Origin: Sinomicrobium soli
GTDB lineage: Bacteria > Bacteroidota > Bacteroidia > Flavobacteriales > Flavobacteriaceae
DNA length: 64,000 nt
NCBI RefSeq assembly: GCF_003285545.1
Contig: NZ_QLNV01000012.1
Location: 1 to 64,000 of the forward strand
Direction: 5' to 3'
Below, piece by piece: positions 17,280 through 26,575 of the stretch (its first letter is position 1; each line of letters opens with the position of its first letter). The translations under genes were made by a program, and so were the position numbers. The notes beneath the pieces are model-generated. The model was not told the origin of the DNA and ran no database searches. It worked only from the letters and a program-made list of their open reading frames with translations.

Positions 17280-18062
17280 TTATTCTCCTGCCGGTTTTCC
17301 TATGGTAGCGAGGATACCCCCGTCGACATACACCACCTGCCCGTTGACAAAATTGCTGGCTTCGGAAGCGAGGTAAATGGCCGTTCCGGCCAGTTCATCG
17401 GGCTGTCCCCAGCGTCCTTCCGGGGTACGGTTGATAATAAATTCGTTAAACGGATGCCCGTCTACCCGTATGGGTTCGGTCTGGGAAGTGGCGAAATACC
17501 CCGGGCCGATACCGTTCACCTGGATATTGTGCCGGGCCCATTCGGTGGCGAGGTTTCTGGTCAGCATTTTCAAGCCGCCTTTGGCCGCGGCATAGGCGCT
17601 CACATTATCCCTCCCCAGTTCGCTCATCATGCTGCACATGTTGATGATCTTTCCCGACTTTCTCCTGATCATGTCGCGGGCCACCAGTTTCGACATCACA
17701 AAGGGTCCCACGAGGTCTACATCGATCACCTTCCTGAAGTCGGAGACCTTCATATCCACGGCCATCTGCCTCATGATGATCCCGGCATTATTGACCAGGA
17801 TATCGATCTTCCCGTGTTTTTCCACGATGCGCTCCACGGCCTTTTCCGCCGCTGTCTCATCGGTAACATCGAACAGGTAGGGGGTCGCCTTATAGCCCTT
17901 TTCCCCGTATTGCCCTATGGCCGTATCTAATTTGTCCTGTGTAATATCGGTGATGACCAGTTCTGCCCCGGCCGAAGCCAGGCCATTGGCAATGGCCATT
18001 CCGAGACCGTGTGTACCCCCGGTGATCAAGGCTGTTTTTCCTGTCAGATCAAACAAATTCAT
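17280..18062 (-). CDS. kduD: 2-dehydro-3-deoxy-D-gluconate (DKII) dehydrogenase, SDR family
   Basis: A NAD(P)-dependent short-chain reductase that converts 2,5-diketo-3-deoxygluconate, the KduI product, to KDG. It has 260 residues. Seen are the cofactor loop TGGTHGLGMAIANGLA, the 'DVTD' adenine-ribose region, NNAGIIMRQ, the catalytic Ser in 'INMCSMMSEL' and the YxxxK pair in SAYAAAKGGLKMLTRNLA. The C-terminal 'FVNGQVVYVDGGILA' is typical of the family. It lies 12 bases before kdgK and 53 bases after kduI, consistent with one operon. Confidence 0.93.
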   Translation of the reverse strand: MNLFDLTGKTALITGGTHGLGMAIANGLASAGAELVITDITQDKLDTAIGQYGEKGYKATPYLFDVTDETAAEKAVERIVEKHGKIDILVNNAGIIMRQMAVDMKVSDFRKVIDVDLVGPFVMSKLVARDMIRRKSGKIINMCSMMSELGRDNVSAYAAAKGGLKMLTRNLATEWARHNIQVNGIGPGYFATSQTEPIRVDGHPFNEFIINRTPEGRWGQPDELAGTAIYLASEASNFVNGQVVYVDGGILATIGKPAGE

Positions 18063-18115
18063 AATGTATTAAAGTTTTAGTCGTTTTTATTGTTTTGCAC
18101 GTATCCCGCATTCAT

Positions 18116-18952
18116 CTATTTTAACTCATCGGGAGCTACGCCGTCCATATCCCCGTAATCCAGGTTTTCACCGGCCATACCCCAGATAAAGGTGTAATTG
18201 CTCGTTCCCGCACCAGAGTGAATGGACCACTCGGGAGAGATAACGGCCTGGTGGTTTTTCATGAATATATGGCGGGTCTGGTCGGGCTGCCCCATAAAAT
18301 GGCTGATGGCCTGCCCTTCTTCCAGGTCGAAGTAGAAATAGACCTCCATACGGCGTTCATGGGTATGTGCCGGCATGGTATTCCACACACTGCCTTCCTT
18401 GAGTTCGGTCATCCCCATCTGCAACTGGCAGGTTTCCACGACACTGTTTACCAACAGCTTGTTGATGGTGCGTTTGTTAGAATATTTGCTGTCTCCCAGT
18501 TCGACGATCTCGGCTTCGTTTCGCGTGACCTTTTTCGTGGGATAAGCCGTATGCGCCGGTGCCGAATTGATATAGAAATAAGGCTGTTCCCCTCCTGCCG
18601 TTTCGAATACGACTTCCTTACACCCCCTGCCTACATAAAGGGCCTCCTTGTGATCCAGCTCATACACTGCTCCGTCTACGGTAACCTTTCCCTTTCCGCC
18701 TACATTGATCACTCCCAGCTCCCTGCGCTCCAGGAAATAGTCGGCCTTGAGTTCATCTATGGTCCCGAGCTTCAGGGCCTTGTCTACGGGAAATGCCCCA
18801 CCCGCAATATAACGGTCGTACATGGTATAGGTAAGACGTATCTCGTCCCTGACAAACAGTTCTTCGATTAAAAAATGTTCCCGAAGCTCTTCTGTCGTAT
18901 ATCTTTTCACATCTTCGGGATGATGTGCATACCTGAATTCCGAATGTGTCAT
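18116..18952 (-). CDS. kduI: 5-keto-4-deoxyuronate isomerase
   Basis: KduI isomerises 4-deoxy-L-threo-5-hexosulose uronate, the form taken by the unsaturated uronate that lyases and GH88 enzymes release, to 2,5-diketo-3-deoxygluconate. The protein has 278 residues, exactly the family's usual length, starting MTHSEFRYAHHPEDVKRY. The cupin metal site is visible in MPAHTHERRMEVYFYFD (two His and a Glu) and in PEWSIHSGAGTSNYTFIWGM (a further His). It is the first gene of the operon, and a palindromic operator with a promoter element lies 19 bases upstream of its start. Confidence 0.97.
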   Translation of the reverse strand: MTHSEFRYAHHPEDVKRYTTEELREHFLIEELFVRDEIRLTYTMYDRYIAGGAFPVDKALKLGTIDELKADYFLERRELGVINVGGKGKVTVDGAVYELDHKEALYVGRGCKEVVFETAGGEQPYFYINSAPAHTAYPTKKVTRNEAEIVELGDSKYSNKRTINKLLVNSVVETCQLQMGMTELKEGSVWNTMPAHTHERRMEVYFYFDLEEGQAISHFMGQPDQTRHIFMKNHQAVISPEWSIHSGAGTSNYTFIWGMAGENLDYGDMDGVAPDELK

Positions 18953-18970
18953 GGCTTTGCTCGTTTTAAA

Positions 18971-18995
18971 TTGTACAATCGATTGTACAAATCTA
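18971..18995 (-). promoter_or_regulatory. LacI-type operator and -7 element of the kduI operon
   Basis: TTGTACAATCGATTGTACAA at 18971-18990 is a perfect 20-bp palindrome with a central CG, as LacI-family operators have. On the minus strand the sequence TAGATTTG at 18988-18995 matches the TAnnTTTG -7 consensus and overlaps the palindrome by three bases, so a bound repressor would block the promoter. A weaker related site, CAATCGATTG, lies at 19066-19075, 95 bases further upstream, and could support looping. Confidence 0.78.
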
Positions 18996-19113
18996 TGATT
19001 TTATTTTGCCAAAACACAGGTTTAAATGTTAATATTAAGCTATACAAACAATAATAACAAAAAACCAATCGATTGTATTATCAATGGTGCAAATCATCAA
19101 AAACCGGTGTATC

Positions 19114-22100
19114 TCAGTCTTCCGTATCCCCGGCGGGCCTGCCGTCTTCCGTTCTTTTGTGTTCCCTGCTTTCCTTGCCGTAATGCGAGGGCGACACCCC
19201 GAAGTACTGCCGGAAGCTCTTGCTGAAATACCTGGGGTCCCTGTAACCTACGTGATAAGCCACTTCCGATACCATGACATCATCGCGCTCCAGCAGGAGC
19301 CTCGCCGCTTTTTTCAATCGTACGGACAATACGAAATCATTGGGGGTCTGCCCGGTAATACGTTTGATCTTCGAATAGAATTTTGATTTTCCGAGGTGCA
19401 TGGCCCCTGCAAAATCCTGCACATTGAAATCCGGGTTCCCGAGGTTTTCTTCCACGATCTTCCGGGCCTTCTCCAGGAACTCGCTGTCCACGGCATTGGT
19501 GGCCACTTCCTTTACGGTCATGTTCGGGTCTGACTGAAACCGTTGCTGTACCAGCCTGCGGTTATTCAGCATGTTCCTTATCCGCGCCCTGAGAATTTCA
19601 ACCCGGAAAGGCTTGACCAGGTATTCGTCTGCCCCGCATTCAAACCCTTCCACCCTGGCCTCTACGGAAGACCGGGCCGTGAGCAGTATAACCGGGATAT
19701 GGCAGGTTTCTATATTCCGTTTCAGCACGGTGCACATCTCGGTGCCGGACATTCCCGGCATCATGACATCCGATATAATGAGATCGGGCTCTTCCTGCAA
19801 TGCCATTTCCAGTCCCTGTTTTCCGTTATCGCACCAGTATACGTCATATGCAGGACGTAACATTTCTGCCACCAGGCGCCGTACTTCGGGATTGTCTTCC
19901 ACCAGGAGAATTTTTTCTTTACCCCCTTCCCCGTTCTCACCGTCACCACCGGCGGGACTGCCCGCATCATCTTCCGGGGGCAGGTAGGGCGGCTCCATCG
20001 TCACATTCCGGGGGCCCTCCCGGTCTTCGGTAGTTTCCGGATAGGATTCGACCTCCAGGGGCAATGCTACCCTGAAAACGGTATATACTTTCTCTTCACT
20101 GTCTGCGGTGATGCTTCCCTGGTGCAGCAATACGATCTCCTTGCTGATCGCCAGGCCTATTCCACTCCTGCCGAAAGCAGCACCCCTTTCACTCTCTACC
20201 TGGTAATACGGGTCGAATATCCGTTGTGTTTCCTCTTTCCTGATCCCGATCCCGTTGTCTTCTACCAGGGTAATTACCTTTCCTTCCTTTACAAAGACCC
20301 TGATACCAATACGCCCTTTTTCGTCTTCCACAAACTTGAAGGCATTGGAAACAAGATTGTAAAAAACCTTTTCCAGCTGCCTGTAATCAAAGACAAAAAC
20401 AATAGCTCCGGCAGGCAGTTGCAGATCGTATTGTATGTGTTTCTGCCCGGCCGTTTCGCTAAACAGCTCATACACATAGGTGATAAGCTGTTTGAAATCG
20501 TGCCGCTCCAGCCTGAGCTTCTCATGGCCACTCTCCAGTTTTCTGAAATCGAGCAATTCGTTGACCAGGTAGTCCAGCCGGTATACATTATCGAGCGACT
20601 TGCTGATCTTCTGACGGTTATCATCCTTCTCCCTGGTATGGTTCAGTACGGTTTCCAGCAACCCCATAATAATGGTGAGCGGCGTCTTGAATTCGTGGGA
20701 TATCTTGGTAAAGAACTTCAGCTTGGCCTGGTTGAGTTGCTGTATCTGCTCTTTCTCCCGCTGTTTGGCCCGGAGTTCGTTAATCATATGTACCCGGTTC
20801 CTGTACATGATGAGAAGGGTTCCGGTAATACATACCGAAACCAGTATATATCCTGCAATGGCGTACCACCTGCGGTACCAGGGGGGCTGTACGGTGATTA
20901 CCAGGCCGGTCTCATCGATAACGATCGGGGTGCAGTTTCTGACGGCCTGTATCCGAAGTGTATACACCCCGGGGGGAAGGTTGAGAAAGGTCAGGTTGTT
21001 CTGATCCCTGATATCTATCCATTCTTCCTGGTTCTCCGCCAGTTTGTAGCGGTAGTTAAAGCTTTCGGTAGGCACGTAATTGCAGGCCGAAAACTGCAGC
21101 TTGAGAAACTGTTGTCCCGGCCCCAGTGTAATGGAATCGGTAAAGGCAATATCCCGTTTCAGAATCCCGGTAGAATCTCCCGGGATCACATACTCGTTAT
21201 TGACCTGCAGTGCAGAAAATATCAGCCTGAAATCGCTGTCGTTGTCAAACACTTCCCTCTCTTCGAAAGATACCAGCCCGTCTATCCCTCCTACGAACAA
21301 TGTTCCGTCGCCGGTAAGCATCAGGGCCCTGTGGTTGGGCTCTTTTAGCGGAAACCCGTTTTCCCCGCCGGGATAATTGTAAAAGCATTCGCTATTGAGG
21401 TCGAACAGGGAGATTCCCTTCGAAGTACTGATCCACAGGTTTCCCTGCCTGGATTTCTCGATCCCCTGGATAAAATTGCTGGAAAGGCCTGAATTTTCCA
21501 CATTGTAGAACCGGAAAGCATCCTTTTCCCTGTCGTACAGGTTGAGCCCTCCCCCATGAGTACCGAACCACAGTCTGAAATAGTGATCTTCATAGATATA
21601 CGATATGTTGTCGGAACTGATGGAATTCGGGGTCTCCGAAGCCTCATAGGTCTTCAGTACGCGCGTATGCGGATCGTAGGCGAACAGTCCCTCATCCAGG
21701 GTACCGATCCACAATATCCCGAAACGGTCAATAAGCAGGCAGTTTACCCGTTTCCTGAATATATTTCCTTCGCGGTCCCTGATAAAAGGCGAGAATTCTT
21801 CACTTTTCGTATTATAGGCCACTACCCCCTCCTTGGTGCCCAGCAGGTATATGTCTCCCTTGTACGGAATGATCTCTTCCACAATATTGGACGGTATGCT
21901 CTGCGGATCATCCGGGTCCGGAAGATAGGTCGTGAACCTTCCCGTTCGGGTATCCAGTTTCCGGAGCCCCCCGAGATGTGTTCCCACCAGCAGGGTATCA
22001 CTACCGGTAAACTGCAATGCCTTTACATTAATGTTCCTGTGGTTGTAGCCTCCGCCCTCCTCACCGAGCCGGTAATGTTCGAAGGTCCCGCTCTTCCTGT

Positions 22101-23214
22101 CATACCGGTCTACCCCGCCTCCCTCAGTAGCAATCCATACCTTGCCGTCGTCCCCTTCCCTGATCTCACTGATCACATTAAACCCCAGTGTTTTGTTTTC
22201 CGCTTCTTCCGAAACTTTCGGATAGCTTGTAAAAATATTAAAACGAGGGTGGTAATAATTGATCCCTCCGAAATAAGTTCCGAGCCACATTCCGCCCTGG
22301 CGGTCACGGGTAATGCTCAATATGCTGTTGTGAGACAGCGAACCGGCATTCAGTTCATCATGGGTATAATTGGACACGGCAAAATTTTGTCCGGGTTTCA
22401 GGATGCTCAACCCCCGAAAGGTACCGATCCATATGTTTCCGTTATCGTCTTCCTCAATATCGCGAACCGTATTGCTGGGCAGGCTGTACGGCCCTTTACC
22501 GGAACTACGTATATTCTTCTCTGCCCTGAAAAGGCTGTCCAGCTTATAAATTCCGTGATTATAGGTCCCGATCCATATCCTCTGCCCGGAGTCCACAAAT
22601 ATTTTGGTAGAATTGATCCCCAGTATCCTCCGGGTAGTGCCGCTACCAGGATTATAGAGATATAGCCCGCTGTTCGTGGCCATCCACAACCTGCCTGCAT
22701 CGTCCGCATACAGATCCTGTACGATCCGGGTTTCTTTCAGAAGGTCCGTATCCGGTCTGAAAGCCCGGCCGTTATCGTCCAGCTTCATGATACCGTGATC
22801 CGTTCCCAGAAAAATATGACCGTCATACCTGGCAAGCGTATTGACACCTCCCACGTAAAACCGCCTGAATCGCTGATCTTCTGTATTCAGCCTGGAAACA
22901 CCGCTTTTGGAAATGATCCACAAATCGTCACCATCGGGAATTATTCTCGTAATGAAATGCCCCAGCAACGAAGTGGAATCACCCCTTACGGGACGGAAAG
23001 TCTTGATGGAGGAGCCGTCGAACATATTGAGCCCGTCTCTCGTACCCATCCATATCCTTCCGGTTTTATCCTGTACTACAGACGACACAGACGACTGTGA
23101 CAAGCCTTCTCCCGTACCTATATGCTTAAAAGATATCTCCTGGCCGGGAACTTCTGTATAAAGCGCCACCGCAAATAACACCAGGACAAATCTTGCGACC
23201 CTCTTAAACTTCAT
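19114..23214 (-). CDS. Hybrid two-component system regulator (HTCS) 1
   Basis: A one-protein sensor and transcription activator of PULs, 1366 residues. It has an N-terminal signal or anchor (MKFKRVARFVLVLFAVALY) and periplasmic two-component propeller repeats (many WIGT...GL blades over about residues 30-690) followed by a Y_Y_Y domain (FNYRYKLAENQEEW). A membrane span lies near 795-815. Next are the HisKA domain with His840 (KISHEFKTPLTII), the HATPase domain (NLVSNAFKF, DNGIGI, GRSGIGLAISKEI), a receiver with Asp1149 (DLIISDVMMPGMSG) and a C-terminal AraC helix-turn-helix (VSEVAYHVGYRDPRYFSKSF). It follows the GH88 gene by 153 bases. Such regulators bind an oligosaccharide of the cognate glycan in the periplasm; this one probably drives the adjacent minus-strand operon. 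Confidence 0.96.
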   Translation of the reverse strand: MKFKRVARFVLVLFAVALYTEVPGQEISFKHIGTGEGLSQSSVSSVVQDKTGRIWMGTRDGLNMFDGSSIKTFRPVRGDSTSLLGHFITRIIPDGDDLWIISKSGVSRLNTEDQRFRRFYVGGVNTLARYDGHIFLGTDHGIMKLDDNGRAFRPDTDLLKETRIVQDLYADDAGRLWMATNSGLYLYNPGSGTTRRILGINSTKIFVDSGQRIWIGTYNHGIYKLDSLFRAEKNIRSSGKGPYSLPSNTVRDIEEDDNGNIWIGTFRGLSILKPGQNFAVSNYTHDELNAGSLSHNSILSITRDRQGGMWLGTYFGGINYYHPRFNIFTSYPKVSEEAENKTLGFNVISEIREGDDGKVWIATEGGGVDRYDRKSGTFEHYRLGEEGGGYNHRNINVKALQFTGSDTLLVGTHLGGLRKLDTRTGRFTTYLPDPDDPQSIPSNIVEEIIPYKGDIYLLGTKEGVVAYNTKSEEFSPFIRDREGNIFRKRVNCLLIDRFGILWIGTLDEGLFAYDPHTRVLKTYEASETPNSISSDNISYIYEDHYFRLWFGTHGGGLNLYDREKDAFRFYNVENSGLSSNFIQGIEKSRQGNLWISTSKGISLFDLNSECFYNYPGGENGFPLKEPNHRALMLTGDGTLFVGGIDGLVSFEEREVFDNDSDFRLIFSALQVNNEYVIPGDSTGILKRDIAFTDSITLGPGQQFLKLQFSACNYVPTESFNYRYKLAENQEEWIDIRDQNNLTFLNLPPGVYTLRIQAVRNCTPIVIDETGLVITVQPPWYRRWYAIAGYILVSVCITGTLLIMYRNRVHMINELRAKQREKEQIQQLNQAKLKFFTKISHEFKTPLTIIMGLLETVLNHTREKDDNRQKISKSLDNVYRLDYLVNELLDFRKLESGHEKLRLERHDFKQLITYVYELFSETAGQKHIQYDLQLPAGAIVFVFDYRQLEKVFYNLVSNAFKFVEDEKGRIGIRVFVKEGKVITLVEDNGIGIRKEETQRIFDPYYQVESERGAAFGRSGIGLAISKEIVLLHQGSITADSEEKVYTVFRVALPLEVESYPETTEDREGPRNVTMEPPYLPPEDDAGSPAGGDGENGEGGKEKILLVEDNPEVRRLVAEMLRPAYDVYWCDNGKQGLEMALQEEPDLIISDVMMPGMSGTEMCTVLKRNIETCHIPVILLTARSSVEARVEGFECGADEYLVKPFRVEILRARIRNMLNNRRLVQQRFQSDPNMTVKEVATNAVDSEFLEKARKIVEENLGNPDFNVQDFAGAMHLGKSKFYSKIKRITGQTPNDFVLSVRLKKAARLLLERDDVMVSEVAYHVGYRDPRYFSKSFRQYFGVSPSHYGKESREHKRTEDGRPAGDTED

Positions 23215-23367
23215 ATATGGTACACTTACTTATGATATTCTATTCATTCAAAATGAATGTACAGTATACATCATTTTACCGGCAATATAATACTTAATCC
23301 TATCATAATGGCATAATGGCCCCCTGACCGGTTCTCCATGTCTGCTTTCCCGCAGCATTGCCTGCCC

Positions 23368-24546
23368 CTACTCCCCGCTGATTTTCTTCATGCGTTCGAG
23401 GGCCTCCAGGTAATAATAGTCGGCATACACCAGGGGAACATCTATTTCATTTCCGTGGGGAATACTCCCTACGCTGTGCCTAAGAAGGAAATAGCCCTCT
23501 CCCCGGCGGTTCCTGAACCTGTCGGAGCTGAGTGTTTCCAGGACGGTATGCGCTCTTTGCAGGTAATCCCCCTCAGAATATTCGCTGAGTTCGATCCAGG
23601 CAGAGGCCATTATTGCCGCTGCCGAAGCGTCCCTTGGCGCTTCCGGAATATCCGGGGCATCAAAATCCCAGTAGGGGACCCCATCATCGGGATAGTTGGG
23701 ATGCGAAATGATAAAACCGGAAATCCTTTCGGCCATTTCCAGGTATGCCTTGTCCCGCGTATAGCGATAACACATGGTATAGCCGTACAATGCCCAGGCC
23801 TGCCCCCTGGCCCAGGCACTCTCATCGGCATATCCCTGTGCCGTTTCCCTGCTCCTGATCTTTCCGGTTAGGGGGTCGTAGTCTACCACGTGATACGAAC
23901 TCGCATCCTCCCGGAAATGATTTTTCATGGTGGTATTGGCATGTTTTACGGCAATATCGGCATAACGCGGGTCTCCGGTAAGTTCCGACGCTTCGAAAAG
24001 CAATTCCAGGTTCATCAGGTTATCGATGATCACCGGAAATTCCCAGCCGCGCTTTCCCTGCCAGTTGTCCCCCACGTCCCAGCTCTGTATACACCCTGTT
24101 TTTTCGTTAAACCGGGTGACCAGCGACGAGGCCGCATCGAGCATGACCTCTTTATACCTGTCTTCTTTTGTGATCTGATAAGCTTTTCCGTAAGAACAAT
24201 TAAAAATAAACCCGAGATCGTGATCGGTGGTCAGGTCTTTGTGTGCTACGAACTGTTCCTGCGAGGCCACAGCTTCTTCCTTCCACTTCTCATCCCCGGT
24301 CTGATCGAAAAGTATCCAGCATACTCCCGGCCAGAAACCTTCGGTCCAGTCATATCTTTCCCCGGTCCATTTTACCTGTCCTGCTTCATCGATCGTCCTG
24401 GGGATCTTGCGGTGTTTTACCGCCTGCTCCCGTAACGGGTCGAGTGTTTCTGCCAGTTCCCGGGCCCCGGGGAGATCTCCTTTCTGCCCGGAACGGCAGG
24501 ACCCCATCAGTGCCAATACGGTGATTCCTAAAATAATCTTTTTCAT
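23368..24546 (-). CDS. Glycoside hydrolase family 88 unsaturated glucuronyl hydrolase (lipoprotein)
   Basis: GH88 enzymes hydrate the double bond of the non-reducing unsaturated uronate left by lyases, releasing 4-deoxy-5-keto-uronate. The start MKKIILGITVLALMGSC is chosen for its lipobox; this gives 392 residues. The (alpha/alpha)6 fold landmarks are YDWTEGFWPGVCW, TTDHDLGFIFNCSYGKAY with one catalytic Asp, SWDVGDNWQGKRGWEFPVII followed by DNLMNLELL with the other Asp, SSYHVVDYDP, YADESAWARGQAWALYGY, and HSVGSIPHGNEIDVPLVYAD. It is the last gene of the operon that starts at 34732 and has a close paralog at 53109, with most of these blocks nearly identical. Confidence 0.96.
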   Translation of the reverse strand: MKKIILGITVLALMGSCRSGQKGDLPGARELAETLDPLREQAVKHRKIPRTIDEAGQVKWTGERYDWTEGFWPGVCWILFDQTGDEKWKEEAVASQEQFVAHKDLTTDHDLGFIFNCSYGKAYQITKEDRYKEVMLDAASSLVTRFNEKTGCIQSWDVGDNWQGKRGWEFPVIIDNLMNLELLFEASELTGDPRYADIAVKHANTTMKNHFREDASSYHVVDYDPLTGKIRSRETAQGYADESAWARGQAWALYGYTMCYRYTRDKAYLEMAERISGFIISHPNYPDDGVPYWDFDAPDIPEAPRDASAAAIMASAWIELSEYSEGDYLQRAHTVLETLSSDRFRNRRGEGYFLLRHSVGSIPHGNEIDVPLVYADYYYLEALERMKKISGE

Positions 24547-24593
24547 TTGTTGCATTTTTTTTCACACAGGTTTTCCCCTGTTCTCTCCGAATT

Positions 24594-26522
24594 TTATGGT
24601 TTATCAATGTTATTCCCTTCGCTCATAGACACTACAAACCGGGCCCTTGTCCCGGAAGGTATAAAGGCGTCAAATCCCAGCATGGTGGTTCCCGGGTTAG
24701 GCTGGTTGTAATCGCCATAAGGCCTGCCCGTAAAAGGGCATATCGTCTCGGAAGGTTGTTCGGACGGCCTTACTTTCAGGTCGAGGGGAATATTACTCTC
24801 GAAAACGAGCATCATCTCTTTCCCTTCCTGGGTGAGGATCATCCCCCGCTCCGTAAGCCTGACCCGGGCCGGGGTCACCATATTCCACCTGATCCGGACC
24901 CCATTATCCGCGGTTTTTACGATATCTTCCACCTGCAGGGTCTCCTGGTCAACCAACCGCAATTCGCGCGTGGCCTTCCGGAGTTCCCCGTGCAGGTTAA
25001 GTACATCGGTCAGGTCCAGTGTTACCCCCTTCTGTTTCCCGGTATCAAATGATTTTATGATCGTCGCCTTACCTTGTACATTATGAGGCTGATCATTTAT
25101 GGAAAGCGTATTGTGATTCAGGTTGTTCATGCGGAATATCTCCCACCGTTGCCCGTCCTGTTCCATATCCCACAGATCCACGCCTTCCCGTTCCAGGGTT
25201 TCGTACTGCTGCGAACCGAAATCCATGGCCCAGCGAAGATGTCCCGTATCGTAGACAAAACTTCCCTGGTCCATATGCCCGTGGCTCGAAAAAGCCTTTC
25301 CTCCCTTGACTCCGAGGTATTTTGCCCTGTCATCGTCCCAGGAGGTCCTGGTATAAAATACCGGGGTTTCTCCCCCGCCCGACCATGTGACGGGAAAATC
25401 TCCCATATCTGCTGCATGGGGTTCCGTTCCCCGGGCAAAAATAAGGGCCATGGGCAATAACCTGTCGTCATTACCATGACGATAGGTAAAATACCTGCCG
25501 CTCCTGATCAGTTGCATTTCCTGATAGACCAGTTCCGGGCTGTTCATTTTCCGGGCAAACCAGAACATAGCATAGGCCGGGTAAGGTTTGCTGATACAAT
25601 CGCTGTAATTGAAATACTGCCCGGAAGGTCCGGTAGAAAAAAGCATGTATTGTGCAGAGTTCATAAACCCCTGGTGCGCAGAAAGTCCGTAATCGGTTCC
25701 CAGTACGTTTTCCAGGGCTTCCAGCATCAGCACCTGGAAACTGGTCCCGTAGTTCCAGTACCCGGGACCTTCGGGATAGTTACCGTCTTTCCCGTAACCC
25801 TCCAGGGGCAGTACGTTGCTTTTTACGGCTTTGTCAATAACAGCAGCGGCTTTGTCCGGTTCGTCTTCCATAACCGCAAGGGCTCCCATAACCAGCCCGG
25901 CATTACATACCTGGTTCCAGTTGTTGTCCCTTTTATAAAACCAGGCATTTCCCGGGTCGGATGCCGCATCCAGCCCGTTTTTTACGATGGCCTCACGTAT
26001 CCTGTGACGCGTACTTTCAGACAGATCGTTGTACAGCCAGTCATACCCTATCGCAGCCCCCATACACATTTCTCCCACATCGAGAAAATGCGAAGGGTTC
26101 CAGTCGTCAAAGGCACTGACGGCCAGCAGTTCTTTCTCCGCCCTCTGCAGATACCCTGTATCTCCCGTCATGCGATAGGCATAGGACAGGAAAAATATAC
26201 GGGTAAGGGCGAGCCGTGAAACGGCCAGCAGGCGCTTGCCTTCCTTTTTATAGGTAACCGGGGCCTGCCCCAGCATTGCCGTACTCTTTTCCAGTATATA
26301 GCGGTGCATCTTTGCCAGCGCATCACTGTTTTGAACCGATGTTTTCATTCCGGGTATTTCCGCGTCCCCGAGCAATAGCCTGGGATGGGGAGGAACCGGG
26401 GCAGCGAGGGTCCCTCCCCGGGTATACGGCATTGCCGCCCAGGTATTCCAAAATATAAACAACAGGCAGATCCATAGGATATGATCTCTTTTTCGGTGGC
26501 GTACTCCGGTAATGTAATTCAT
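24594..26522 (-). CDS. Heparinase II/III-family polysaccharide lyase 1
   Basis: A lyase of the alginate-lyase/heparinase II-III superfamily: an N-terminal (alpha/alpha) toroid followed by a beta-sandwich domain. The start MNYITGVRHRKRD (642 residues) is preferred to one nine codons upstream, because it places a signal-anchor-like segment (HILWICLLFIFWNTWAA) near the start; no lipobox is seen, so it is probably periplasmic. Motifs: HPRLLLGDAEI, FLDVGEMCMGAAIGYDWLY, NNWNQVCNAGLVMGALA, NYPEGPGYWNYGTSFQV (Tyr candidate), FNYSDC, SHGHMDQGSFVYD (His candidate) and NNLNHNTLSINDQPHNV. It is not assignable to a CAZy family by eye. It lies tandem to a second lyase, 53 bases after it, and is followed by GH88. 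Its paralogs are at 26576, 38363 and 49552. Confidence 0.9.
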   Translation of the reverse strand: MNYITGVRHRKRDHILWICLLFIFWNTWAAMPYTRGGTLAAPVPPHPRLLLGDAEIPGMKTSVQNSDALAKMHRYILEKSTAMLGQAPVTYKKEGKRLLAVSRLALTRIFFLSYAYRMTGDTGYLQRAEKELLAVSAFDDWNPSHFLDVGEMCMGAAIGYDWLYNDLSESTRHRIREAIVKNGLDAASDPGNAWFYKRDNNWNQVCNAGLVMGALAVMEDEPDKAAAVIDKAVKSNVLPLEGYGKDGNYPEGPGYWNYGTSFQVLMLEALENVLGTDYGLSAHQGFMNSAQYMLFSTGPSGQYFNYSDCISKPYPAYAMFWFARKMNSPELVYQEMQLIRSGRYFTYRHGNDDRLLPMALIFARGTEPHAADMGDFPVTWSGGGETPVFYTRTSWDDDRAKYLGVKGGKAFSSHGHMDQGSFVYDTGHLRWAMDFGSQQYETLEREGVDLWDMEQDGQRWEIFRMNNLNHNTLSINDQPHNVQGKATIIKSFDTGKQKGVTLDLTDVLNLHGELRKATRELRLVDQETLQVEDIVKTADNGVRIRWNMVTPARVRLTERGMILTQEGKEMMLVFESNIPLDLKVRPSEQPSETICPFTGRPYGDYNQPNPGTTMLGFDAFIPSGTRARFVVSMSEGNNIDKP

Positions 26523-26575
26523 GGTTTTCTCTGATATTCCGGTAATCATTTCCCTGTTCCGGGGCTGGTGTATTT

